From Chara braunii (lineage: Eukaryota > Streptophyta > Charophyceae > Charales > Characeae): a stretch of DNA of 43,417 nucleotides. This document shows, piece after piece, positions 10,117 through 19,479 of the stretch; within the stretch, counting starts at the first letter, position 1; the number at the start of each line of letters is the position of its first letter. The stretch spans positions 81,262 to 124,678 of the forward strand of contig BFEA01000430.1 of NCBI GenBank assembly GCA_003427395.1, in the 5' to 3' direction. Position numbers and translations under genes: made by a program. The notes below the pieces were generated by a model, which did not search any database, had not been told where the DNA came from, and worked only from the letters and a program-made list of their open reading frames with translations.

Positions 10117-11159
10117 TGAGGGATGAGCCGCGCGGAGCCCTTATCAGACATCCAAGTCTTCTGGGCTATGGCCCCCAGCAAGCCTCGTGCCGCCCTATGT
10201 GAAGGCAGGCCTGAATATCCACATAGAGCAACCTGAGACTCCAGGCTGTTTCCGGAAGCAAAGGGCTGCGCTGTACAGTTGAGCCCAAGGCTCAGGCTGT
10301 TGCGCCCTGGGCACACGCTGTGTGAGGCCGACACATCACGGACTGGTTACGGGCCAATGAGCAAGCAGCATTGTCGCCACACATGTGCCGCGAGCCAATG
10401 AGAATGCTGCAAACACTTGGAGGCTGGATGTGACGTGCCTAGCTGCACGCGGCCCAAGTCCAGTTTCGGAAACTGGGCCTGGGCGCTGACACATGGGGCC
10501 CAACTGAAGCTACCGGGGGCCCCAACACACCTGGCCAGGACAGCCAGCAGCGACACACTTTCCATAAACGAAAGGGAAGTGTGAGCAACCGATAGGGGCA
10601 GTCCGTCCTTGGCAGGCAATGTGGACACGCTGCTGCTTTGCTGCACTAGTCGGGCACGCGCACGGGGCTGAGATGAGAGGGGCGCTGCGAGGCAACGGGC
10701 GCACAGCAGCCATAGCCAGGCTGCAGGAGCGCAATGCAGGTGATGGCGATGGTGGTCTTTGGGTAGGAGGCGCATGAGGAAGTGATCAAGGGGTGATGAC
10801 AGGAGGAGAGAGAACGTACCTGGTGTATGCTGGTGATCAGCATTGGTGTTGACGTCACGTGCATTGGTCTTCGACTTCGGTGTGATCCAGTCGCTTGATC
10901 GTAGATAGGCTAAGTAGAGCAGGCAGGGCGCTGAGCGCCAGACAGTAGGAGCGACATTGTATACAATCTTGATGTGACCAGGCGTGTCGTGCCAATGTGA
11001 CCAGGCGTGTCGGCATTGGCACTTGAGTTCTTTGAATTGCTCTTATCTCATGGAATCTTGGTGCGCATTGTGCTTTCTGCTTGGTACGTGACTATCTGGA
11101 CTACTTCGTGATTTTGCAACTTGGGTTTCTGTCTATCGCTCTCACTCATATTCCTTGCA
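10117..11159 (+). mobile_element. Solo LTR, copy 1 of a Ty3/gypsy LTR family
   Basis: Homologous along its length to the 3' LTR at 23007-24002 and to the solo LTR at 13962-15396. Shared blocks are GTGAAGGCAGGCCTGAAT-like sequence, a CCACTTTCCATA...GGGAAG block, CAGTGC/GCAGGG blocks, a TTGACGTCA-like site near 10850, and the terminal TTCCTTGCA. It runs TG to CA. It sits inside the coiled-coil ORF remnant, whose reading frame continues across it, so it is an insertion. No internal retroelement genes remain. A clean target duplication was not identified. Confidence 0.72.
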
Positions 11160-11631
11160 TTCTTTATTCTGTTTCAGATAGGCTTCCCTTTCTTTTTTTC
11201 TGCTTCTAATGTGGCCTTGAGCTGACCAATGTTTGCATCCATGATTTCCGCATCGAGTTCCGGTTTTCTATTCACCAGAACTAGAACTGCCTGTTGTGTC
11301 TTTTTTTTCTTGTTCTTCTTCCTTTCCCATTTCTGCTATCTTTTGTAGGTGTTCAGCAACGTGCTGATCCAGGGTGGAATGGGCCTGCTCTACAGCATGT
11401 AGCAGTGCGCTGCTGGCGGTCATGACCCGCTCAACTGTTTCAGGTTTGTTGTAAGGGTCCCCGTGTCCACTTTGCTGAGAATATGTTGCTCAGCCTATGG
11501 TCCAGCGAACTGCATTTCAGAACGAAGTTGGGAGCAAGGCTGGGCCGGCATCCGGCCGGTTCACTTCCCCCGGTCCACCCGGTACCAGAGCAGCCCTGGG
11601 GGTTGAGCCGGGAAACCGGTTTTCAAAAAAG

Positions 11632-11636
<5 letters not shown>

Positions 11637-11673
<37 letters not shown>
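11637..11673. repeat. T37 homopolymer
   Basis: A long T-run, possibly the poly(A) tail of a minus-strand retroposon. The sequence to its right up to 12339 holds no recognisable gene. Confidence 0.85.
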
Positions 11674-11674
<1 letters not shown>

Positions 11675-12339
11675 GCGGATTCGGATTGCGCTCGTCAAGA
11701 ATCAAGATCTGTTGAAATCCGCAATAGCATTTTGAATCTGCGATTTTTTTTTGTTGGGCTTTCAGAGAAGGGAAGGGGGGACGGGGAAGTAGTATTGGGA
11801 TGTTCAGGAAGGTGTGGCTCTCAGGAGGAGGGGTCAAGTAAACAAGGTTGCTTGTCCGACCCCCTGTGGCCCAGAATTTCAATACGGCTCCATAGGAAGT
11901 TGGGGATTATACGGTTTTTATACCATCAGTCGCCAGCAGCCCAGAAGCTGGACGAGATATGCCGAGAGATCGTCCTTGACAAAACTTATAGCTCTTCCAG
12001 AGTATAGCTCGACGTCCAAAAAGTTATGGGTTCAGGTTCAGCTTGTAGAGGCAGAGCATTTTCTGATTTTTTTTCCCCCTACATATGGTGGCTCATCAGT
12101 CAAAAGTTTCTTGCCTGGCAGTCCTCCACATGCATGTAGTGTAGTGGAGCGAGGTCCATTCTTGGGCTTGCACCTCGGATGGCATTGTTACTCTCACTTC
12201 ACGAGCCGCAACCAAACCCATAACTTTTTCCTCAGAGCATAGGGACGTTGTAGAAACATATAATCTAAGCAAAGCCACCTCTCAGGCATTTTGTTTTACT
12301 TGCGGTCCACTGGACTGAACGGTGCCAAAATTGGAAAAC
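11674..12339. other. Stretch with no recognisable gene
   Basis: Open frames on both strands have no recognisable domain and no supporting homologue in the window. Confidence 0.4.
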
Positions 12340-12462
12340 GGGGCCTTTTGGACCCCACATCTTGAAAAGAAAATGTGGTGACTTTTCTCCGCTGATCTGC
12401 AAATATCCTTGACGGAGAGATCTTCACGTGTTCTTTTCAAGAAGCGGGGTCCAAAAGGCCCC
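12340..12462. mobile_element. MITE-like 123-bp element with 32-bp terminal inverted repeats
   Basis: The left end GGGGCCTTTTGGACCCC continues to TCTTGAAAAGAA at 12371. The right end, 12431-12462, is its reverse complement with 2 mismatches in 32. The inner 59 bases are not coding. The first 17 bases of each arm are themselves nearly palindromic. No target duplication is obvious, so an excised-and-scarred MITE or a non-TE hairpin remain possible. Confidence 0.7.
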
Positions 12463-12544
12463 AATTGTTTTTTGTAAGGAGGCAGCAGCCTCCTGTGGGC
12501 TGGGCAATCGCAGGGGTGCCCTTTACTTCCCGGTACGCACCCCC

Positions 12545-12660
12545 CCCCCAAGTGTGATGCGCTGGGTTTGACTGGGGGTCTGCCGGGCCGGTCAACCGGT
12601 TGGTCCGACCGGCGGGCTCCCGGTTGGGGGAGCGGCCCCCGGTCCAACCGGGGGCCACCC
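12545..12660. repeat. GC-rich palindrome cluster
   Basis: Several CCGG-centred inverted repeats lie here, the best being GGCCCCCGG (12634-12642), a 5-base loop, then CCGGGGGCC (12648-12656). Similar CCGGTT/CCCCCGGTCC sequence is seen near 11555-11620. Confidence 0.6.
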
Positions 12661-13961
12661 CTGGTTGGGAGAGTATTTGTCTGTCCCTTTTTTCCTTGCT
12701 TCAATTTCTCCTGCAATGAACCTCAAAGTTCATCACACCAAGGAGTGCTCACATCAGCATGCATGTCACACAGATTGCCTTGTCACATATTACCCAGGTA
12801 GATGATGAGTAGTAGATCAGGAAGCGAAGCTCAAATTTCACAACGACATTTTATCGAGAGAATCAAGAGTTCAATTATCCAGCGCTCAACAAGATTACAA
12901 GTATTCTTCGAGCGGCGACAGCCTGGAACCCGGCGCACATCAGCGCTTGCACTCAATATCAATATCAGCGCCAGACAAGGTAAGTCTCCACCATAGCTTT
13001 CTCTATCTCCTGTCTCTCACTTATCTTAGTGTCCCTGATCCAAACTCTACACTAGTCTTTCCTCTTCACACACATGCACACTCCCTACTACAGCACACAC
13101 ATGAGGATCAACTCTGAATACATTTCACTGATCTACTTCTACTAGCATACTAACTCTACTACTAACTGGCGCTGGTGCAGCTATGGCTGCCTTCTTCCCT
13201 GCCAGCGCCTACTTCCTCTCTCTCAGCTCACTTGCGCAGCTCTCTGGCATAGCGCAGCTCTCCCACACTGGCGCACAAGCGCACAAGCACTTCCAACACT
13301 CTCATGCGAATGAGCATCTGCCAAACTAGGAGGCTGTCCAGTCTTTTGTAGTGTTGGACTGGTCTGGCTGGGCCAGCCTCTGGCCGAGTTGCCTGGTACT
13401 GCATGCCCACTGCCTGTTGACCCAGTACCTTTCCCATGGTCTGCTGCTGCTTTGGCCTTCGGGCGTGTCTTTTGGACTTCTGGTCTGACTCCAGACACGA
13501 CCTCTGGACTGGGACTTGACTGGGCCTGCGATTTTGTACTATCTGCTGAACCGATGTGACCCTTACTCAGCCTCAAATTTGACTGTTCGTTTAGGACCTG
13601 GATGTGACTTTTGCAAAATGACTTTTCATTTTAGTTTGGACGCTACAGCTGACTCTGAGGAACTTGTCTTTTGAAATGCTGATTCCTAACTCCAGGATCT
13701 GGCCGACTGAACCCCTTTGAATTTGGGGTCTGAATTCGGGGTCTGAATCGTGGAAGCCCTTTCACTCCCCTTGTTCTGAAGTCTTCCTCATCAGCAGAAA
13801 ACCAGAAGGACAAAGGGTGAAAGAACAGGACACGATATCTAGTCAGAATGGATGCACAAAACCACTGCGAAAAGAAAACCATCTTTGAGGCTGAGTATGC
13901 TGCACAATATACCTCAAATAATCAGTGGCCAAATTCCATGGCCTCAACCAAATGATATTTC
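12661..13961. other. Stretch with no confident gene
   Basis: A perfect splice-donor-like AAGGTAAGT occurs at 12977-12985, after a sequence resembling the one before the donor-like GTAAGT at 8959. Minus-strand open frames at 13223-13576 and 13643-13882 lack recognisable domains. GGGGTCTGAATTC-type direct repeats occur near 13720-13750. Confidence 0.35.
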
Positions 13962-15396
13962 TGAGAGGATTTAGATCCTCGGCAGTGTCTGAAAGGTGCG
14001 GTGCCCTCCCTAAGTGAAGGCAGGCCTGCAAATATCTGCCAATGCCTGTTTATACGCCTATGAGACCAGGCTGAGGGGCCCGAGCAGAGCCTGTTGGAAT
14101 CCCTATGTGGGCATGGATCTTCGATGAGGCCTTGCTACGAGTTTGCTCCTCAGCATGCCCCCTGCAGGGCCCTTTTAGCAAGCATGAGCCCGCCCTAAGT
14201 GAAGGCAGGGTCCTGAATTTCAATATGGCCTGAGTTCGTCAAATTTGGCAAAGTTTGGCGGGCGCCAGACAGTTGCCATGCGCCAGTTGGTTACATCCTC
14301 CATACTCGTGAGAATCAGAAATAATTTGTAAGCCCTCTAGGCTCTTCCAGCAGCCAGGCGAAGCAGGGAGAACCTCACGTTTACTCCTGGGTGGTTGGGC
14401 ATGCCTAACCAATTCGGTCCCAGGCCACTGTCTGAATGGGCCTGGGCACAGACACTTTGAATCCCTCGATCGGAAGTTACTGGAAACACGAGGCCCAGCC
14501 AGACAGCAAACTGGCGAGCACTTTCCATAAAGGAAAGAGCTCGCCACTGGTGGACTCATTCGGGCACTAGGCAGTGCATGCGGCAGCACTGCTTGAGCGT
14601 GCACTCATGGGCTATGCGCGGTGCGCTAGCGCTAGGTGCCAGGCAGTGCGCGCGGGCGCTGGAAGAAGGCAGGGCGCTGCTGAGGGCAGCGCCATAGCCA
14701 GCCCTACATAGCCAGGGCTTGGCTTGGACAGCGATTGAAGGTGGTGGTGGTCTTCGTGCATGGGGAAGAAGATGTGGGTCAAAGACAAGGATGAATGAGA
14801 GAGTGAGAGAGATGAAGATGATGACATCAGGGCACATACCTGGTATCTCTGATAGTCTGCATGGGCCCTGTCTCTTATACACATCTAGATGTGTATAAGA
14901 GACAGGCTGAGGGCAGCGCCATAGCCAGCCCTACATAGCCAGGGCTTGGCTTGGACAGCGATTGAAGGTGGTGGTGGTCTTCGTGCATGGGGAAGAAGAT
15001 GTGGGTCAAAGACAAGGATGAATGAGAGAGTGAGAGAGATGAAGATGATGACATCAGGGCACATACCTGGTATCTCTGATAGTCTGCATGGGCCGACATC
15101 TTCATGTACTTCGGTTGTTGCTGACGTCAACAGGTTGCATTGGCAATTCGTACGCTGGTAGTAGCTGTGTGAATGTAATCTGAGCGCTGAACGCCAAGTA
15201 AGGAGGAAGGGCTCTGGATACATATGTCGGTGGTGGGAGAGTATGCTCTCATTGACATTCGGATTCCGTGCTTTGGTTCTCCTTTGGTGTGATATCAGCG
15301 CATTTCTGCTTTCTGGACAGCGTTGGACTCTTTGGCTTTCAATGTGATTTTGCATTCTGGATTTTTGTCATTTTGCTATCGCCAATTTTCCTTGCA
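13962..15396 (+). mobile_element. Solo LTR, copy 2 of the same Ty3/gypsy LTR family
   Basis: It begins TGAGAGGATTTAGATCCTCGG, equivalent to the start of the 3' LTR at 23007, and ends TTTTCCTTGCA. Long shared blocks with that LTR include GCGCCAGACAGTTGCCA, GGTGGTTGGGCATGCCTAA, GGTCCCAGGCCACTGTCTGAA and ACTTTCCATA. There is an internal partial duplication around the GTGAAGGCAGG block (14010 and 14194). No retroelement genes adjoin it. About 227 bases inside it are artificial: the adapter at 14868-14905 and one copy of a 189-bp duplication, so the true LTR is about 1.2 kb. Confidence 0.8.
14679..15094. other. Assembly artefact: perfect 189-bp duplication around a Nextera mate-pair junction adapter
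   Basis: Bases 14868-14905 are the Tn5 mosaic end CTGTCTCTTATACACATCT followed by its reverse complement. This is exactly the 38-base circularisation junction of Nextera mate-pair libraries. Bases 14679-14867 and 14906-15094 read as identical. A mate-pair read that crossed the junction was evidently built into the scaffold. Any peptide called across this site (such as MCIRDR or LSLIHI ends) is adapter translation. Confidence 0.97.
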
Positions 15397-15745
15397 TAAG
15401 TTGCATTTCAATAAATGAAGAAATATTTAAATGCGAAGGAATAGGAAACAGGAATAACGATTTTTTTATTTTCTTTTCTCGTAATTGCAATAATCAATAA
15501 ATTACAGTATCCTATTTCCTCTACTGCTGCTAGTGACTGACAATGACTGACTCTGACGCCTGACTCATAAGACTGTGCAGGGCGGGACCTGCACCACGGC
15601 CGATGTGATCAAGATACACTCTAGTTAAGTCCAGGCCACCCAGATTCCCACAATAGCCAGGACTCAGGAGCAACCAAGGAGAAAAGGAGACTTATCTCCT
15701 GATGCTGACGATGCTGATTGCCTATCAATAATAAATAAATAATCA
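15397..15745. other. AT-rich stretch with no gene
   Basis: Low-GC sequence follows the solo LTR. No coding or RNA signal was recognised. Confidence 0.4.
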
Positions 15746-16292
15746 ATTCCAGGTGATATCTCCTCCGGTTCTTACCGGTCGAGTGTTCTCGGCAGGCACA
15801 CTGTCTGGCCTGGACACTACAGCCTTTGCCGTACCATCCACCAGGCTCCAGCATGTAAGGCCTTCCCACCAGGCAACCATGGGATGCCACGTCAGCAGAG
15901 GAACACACGTCAGCAAGGCAAACGCCAAGTCAGCAGCTCAAGGCAGCGAGCCTTCAATGCTGCCTCCACGAACAGCTACTCCGACATCACCACCTTCTTC
16001 TCTCCACTGGTAGCTTGTGGACAAGTCAGCAGGCCCAACCCTCTATGCCACGTCAGCTGTCTGTTTCGACCACATCCGTCTTTCCTTCATGCCGCATAAG
16101 CAGTCTCTCCGGCCCAATGGCAACTCCAGATCGCTCGCCGAAAGTAAAGTGTTTCTCCAGCGTTAACCATAAATTATGCCGCACTTCTACCTCCACGGCA
16201 GACTTCTTCTACATCATCATCATCATCATCATCATCAAATCGATGTCACCATCAGCAGTATGGCGAGGCGGAAGGAGACTGCTCTGATACCA
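15746..16292 (-). mobile_element. LTR-retrotransposon leader debris with a primer-binding site
   Basis: GCTCTGATACCA at 16281-16292 is the reverse complement of TGGTATCAGAGC, the primer-binding site for initiator-methionine tRNA used by many plant LTR retrotransposons. The element would run right to left, with its LTR to the right of 16295 and its leader to the left. The leader side holds an (ATC)n tract at 16213-16236 and five CCACGTCAGC-type motifs. No gag domain was recognised. Confidence 0.55.
16281..16292 (-). promoter_or_regulatory. Primer-binding site for initiator-Met tRNA
   Basis: A perfect TGGTATCAGAGC on the minus strand, three bases from a TGCA-like LTR end (TTGCA) at 16295. Confidence 0.65.
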
Positions 16293-16295
16293 AAT

Positions 16296-17043
16296 TGCAA
16301 TGAACCCAGTCTTGATGAGAAGCCAATCAACATGGTTACCAATGTCTGAAGCCACCGATCAACATGAAGTCTACAAATAGTTGAGTTGAGATGGTCGGAT
16401 AAAACCATAAGAGCGAACTTCAGCACGCGGCTTGAACGACCACCTTAATTGTGCGAAAATTTTGACCGTCCCGCCATTCTCGACTTTCCAGATCGGATTC
16501 CTTCCTTCCTGTCCTCCTCATCTACACCCCTAGCTGCCCGCATTACACGCTGGTGCCCCGCCGCCTTCCACACTAAAAAATTGTGCAGCCCCCTCCTTTC
16601 CCTCGACTACCTTACCCCGAGTTTACCGCTAAGTCCACCACACGCCATCAGTCCGCCTGTTCCTTGGGCACGTTGAGCCTGTTCGGCACCGCAGTCTTCG
16701 CGCATAGCTAGTGCAGCATTCAATCTGAGATAAAACAGCATTGAGCATTGAAGAAGAGACAGAGGAGAGATAAGACATAGAGGAGGAGAACAGTTACATT
16801 AAAAAAATCAATGATACTGTTGATACATGTATGTCGTTCTCCAGTCCATCTTCCTCATCTTGTGTCTCCCCCTATCGCTAACTCAGCAGTGCATGCTCCC
16901 CTGTGACGTCCACTGACATAGTCAGAGTGCAGCGCGCCCATCCTCCTTCCACAGTCATCATAGAGCCAATACAAGTCACGGGATCAAGCCCTGGAACACG
17001 CAACGTTTGAACTCAGCAAACAGAATTTTTGTACAGCCCTCGT
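16296..17043. other. Probable LTR remnant and gene-free flank
   Basis: The first part is the expected position of the LTR belonging to the minus-strand primer site. Its far end could not be placed. No gene recognised. Confidence 0.35.
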
Positions 17044-17142
17044 TGGTAACTGCAATTCATTGCAGTCCAGAGCTGCTGGTAACTGCAATTCATTGCAGTC
17101 CAGAGCTGCTGGTAACTGCAATTCATTGCAGTCCAGAGCTGT
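17044..17142. repeat. Three 33-bp tandem repeats, each with a perfect 8-bp hairpin
   Basis: The unit TGGTAACTGCAATTCATTGC plus AGTCCAGAGCTGC starts at 17044, 17077 and 17110. Each contains ACTGCAAT-TC-ATTGCAGT, a perfect inverted repeat. The array starts 61 bases beyond the stop of the minus-strand membrane-protein gene, so it probably lies in its 3' untranslated region. Confidence 0.92.
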
Positions 17143-17203
17143 AGGCTCATAATCTGAGCCCCAAAAAGGGGGAAAGGAAAAGAGTCGAGCTTAGCCTACA
17201 GTC

Positions 17204-17815
17204 CTAGATATAGTCTTTTGGCACAGGGACTAAGACCACTCCTTGTCCTTTGGTGCTCCTAGAGCGCCGGGCTTGAGGGCATCCTTTCCAGCAGAAGATA
17301 CCAATGAGGCTCAGGAAAATTAGTGCGACAACAGGAATAGTCACTCGGAACCATAGCCGCTCAATGACAGACTTTCGTCCTTGGCTTGGAGTTGATGGAA
17401 TAGACGGCGATGGCGTGGAAGAACCAGAAAGGGACAGAGAAACAGGAACACTCGGGGCAGGTAGAGATGGCGGTGCTTCCATGGATGGTGGAGACGGATC
17501 CATGCACTCTCCACAGCACTTATTCTCGTGCCTTAGCCATTGCGTAGACCTGGCACATATAACATCCTCTAGTTGAATATTTTGCTGAGTGCAGCTGACA
17601 TCCGGCAATCCATCGGCACATGGCACTGACAAGCACTTTGACAGATTAAGAGTATCCTGAGACATTGCATCACCATCCAGCAGCACCGACCACTTTGAGT
17701 CAGAAACTGGATTGGATTCATGGTCAGGCCTCAGCACATGCGCAAGGAACAAGCAATGAGACCAGAAATATTTCAGCAGCAAAAGACTCAAAGCAGAAAC
17801 AGCATAGATGAGCAA
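17204..17815 (-). CDS. Small single-pass membrane protein, Cys-rich ectodomain (paralogue B)
   Basis: I do not recognise the family. The open frame has 203 codons and ends in TAG at 17204-17206. It has a hydrophobic N-terminus at residues 1-27 (AVSALSLLLLKYF); a Cys module with Cys at 61, 66, 75, 87, 100, 101 and 104, including SVPCADGLPDVSC and VICARS and ending NKCCGEC; a Pro/Ser linker at 107-137; one hydrophobic helix at about 147-166; and a basic tail (RRSRSTKG). Paralogue A has the same order, and homology begins before the first Cys (QDTL in both). The frame opens after TTCTAG, a good splice-acceptor sequence, so an upstream exon with the start codon is likely; the first in-frame ATG (residue 51) would lose the N-terminal hydrophobic segment. 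A cell-surface role is inferred from topology only. The ending KCCGEC is faintly like the end of von Willebrand C domains, but too little matches to assign it. Confidence 0.78.
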   Translation of the reverse strand: MLIYAVSALSLLLLKYFWSHCLFLAHVLRPDHESNPVSDSKWSVLLDGDAMSQDTLNLSKCLSVPCADGLPDVSCTQQNIQLEDVICARSTQWLRHENKCCGECMDPSPPSMEAPPSLPAPSVPVSLSLSGSSTPSPSIPSTPSQGRKSVIERLWFRVTIPVVALIFLSLIGIFCWKGCPQARRSRSTKGQGVVLVPVPKDYI

Positions 17816-17915
17816 AGTCGAAAACTAGAATTACAAAGCGATGAGCACATCAAATAAGCCTACAATGACATTAGAGTCTCTTGATAAAAAGAAAGTCCGA
17901 CTTCTCGCCACCTCT

Positions 17916-18395
17916 CATCATTACAACAACAATGTAGTAGGCCTACTTCATCATTACAACAACAATGTAGTAGTTCTCCAATGATCTGAACACCTTGCTA
18001 CCCTCCTTCCTCGCCACACTCAGCCTACGTCTCTCTCTCTCTTCTCTCTCTCTGTCCTCTCACCCAACAATGCTGGAGAGTCGAAGCATTCTGCACATTT
18101 TTGAGGCACTGGCTGCCAGCGCCCGTGACCATGCTCCTGAACAATGTAGTAGTTCCCCAATGATCTGACCGCCTTTACTGCCCTCCTTCCTCACCACACT
18201 CAGCCTATTTCATCATTACAACAACAATGTAGTAGTTGTCCAATGATCTGACCGCCTTTACTACCCTCCTTCGTCACCACACTCAGCCTACTTCTCTCTC
18301 TCTCTTCTCTCTCTGTGTCCTCTCGCCCAACAATGCTGCAGAGTCACAGCATTCTGCACATTTTTGAGGCACTGGCTGCCAGCGCCTGCGGCCAT
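17916..18395. repeat. Nested tandem duplication, main period 262 bp
   Basis: CATCATTACAACAACAATGT occurs at 17916, 17949 and 18211, with a partial copy at 18140. The longer block continues AGTAGTTCTCCAATGATCTG, a pyrimidine (TC)n tract, and CAACAATGCTG to CATTCTGCACATTTTTGAGG, each repeated about 262 bases apart. Confidence 0.85.
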
Positions 18396-18900
18396 GCTCC
18401 TGAGCTTTGACGAAGGAGGAGGGAGGAGCAGCCACGGTCAGCCGCTCCTGCTTGGCAGCGCCATAGTTGCCCCAAGGGAGGAAGAAGGGGCGCTGCCACT
18501 GTGGGGATCAAGGACAACAGCGCTTTTGGAACATGATATGTGCTTCCGCCTCCAAAGGACAGCGCTGAGAACAGGTGGGCTTACCTTGCAATGGCGATGG
18601 GCACACTACCAGTGCCCCTCCCTTGGGGAAACTATGGCTGCTGCCAAGCAGAAACACCTGACTGCGGCTGCTCTTTCCTTTTTTTTCATCAAAGCTTGAG
18701 AGCATGGCCATGCACGCTTGCTCAATGCTGGTGCATCGGCCATTGCCCAGTAAGACTGACCGCTTCCACGGATGTCCCTCTCCCCCCCACCCCAACACCA
18801 GCGCCTTTTCTTCCTCCCTTGGGGCAACTATGGCGAGAGCGGCTGACCATGGCTGTTCCTCCCTCCTCCGTCAACGCTTAGGAGCATGGCCGGGCACACT
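18395..18900. repeat. Three copies of a ~100-bp repeat, one inverted
   Basis: The block CTTCCTCCCTTGGGGCAACT followed by GGCTGACC and CTCCGTCAA...AGGAGCATGGCC lies on the plus strand at about 18800-18893 and, diverged, at about 18618-18712. It lies inverted at about 18395-18495. The outer pair makes a roughly 90% identical inverted repeat. Open frames across it are by-products. Confidence 0.75.
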
Positions 18901-19469
18901 TGTTCAATGCTGGCACTGGCCGCCAGTGCCTCCAAAATGTTTGAAATGCTGCTGCTCCCTTCCTTTTGCCTCTCTCCTGGAGGCCACGACAGCCTGGCTG
19001 GTACTGGGCGCCATCCTGTATGGGAACTCTGTGAGAAGATTCCAGACTCGTCACCTAGGCCTCAGCCTTTTCAACTAGCTGGGGAAGACTGAGCCTACTG
19101 GTTAGTTGGAGAGGCTGATCCAGCATCCTCCCAACCACCTCACGTCAGCCTCCTATGCAAGCAGCCCCTTACTGGGGGCGATGGGCGTCTGAAGTCCTTC
19201 ATTCCCGCCTTCTTAGCCCCGGCCTAATCTTCGGCCCGAGCTCATTTTTGCAAGCGGCCCCTTACCAACAGTGATGGACGTCTGAAGCCCTTCATTCCCA
19301 CCTTCTTAGCTTCAAAGTCCTCTGCAGAACCCTTAATCCTCTTGCGGTTGCTTCCCTTTCAGAGCTCTCTCATAATGCAGGACCACTTGAGGTGCAGTCT
19401 TGATTAGTTCTTCCCTTGTATACCACTAATGTTAAGTGGGATACAGATGACCCTTGAATGCCACTACGA
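18901..19469. other. Stretch with no recognisable gene
   Basis: Contains a direct repeat, GCGATGGGCGTCTGAAGTCC at 19178 and a similar copy near 19270 with CTTCATTCCCACCTTCTTAGC. Otherwise uninformative. Confidence 0.4.
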
Positions 19470-19479
19470 ACTACATGGG

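Larger units (their letters stand above)
9449..11483 (-). pseudogene. Coiled-coil ORF remnant interrupted by a solo LTR
   Basis: I do not recognise the protein. On the minus strand an open stretch from about 11483 to 11268 reads PETVERVMTASSALLHAV ... HLQKIAEMGKEEEQEKKD. It is followed in a shifted frame by NRKPELDAEIMDANIGQLKA and a charged helix to about 11165. The solo LTR (10117-11159) intervenes, and coding resumes with REEEDKLKEISEKFNV ... LMYLAHIEAKLDGVIDEKRQ (about 10116-9945). After a TTTTG microsatellite, 9787-9449 gives KKKRRQTLSDSEKAEKLLKD and LDGRNSDVCNNPFILLCG. The heptad-like Glu/Lys/Leu composition suggests a long coiled coil, perhaps the gag N-terminus of another retroelement family. 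Stops, frame changes and the insertions make it nonfunctional. Confidence 0.5.

Noticed and set aside
14556-15355. Minus-strand frames ending or starting with adapter peptides
   Set aside because: They cross the synthetic Nextera junction and lie in an LTR; not proteins.
17204-17815. Assigning the Cys module to von Willebrand C or wall-associated kinase domains
   Set aside because: Only the CC-x2-C ending is similar; the spacing of the other Cys and hallmark residues do not fit.
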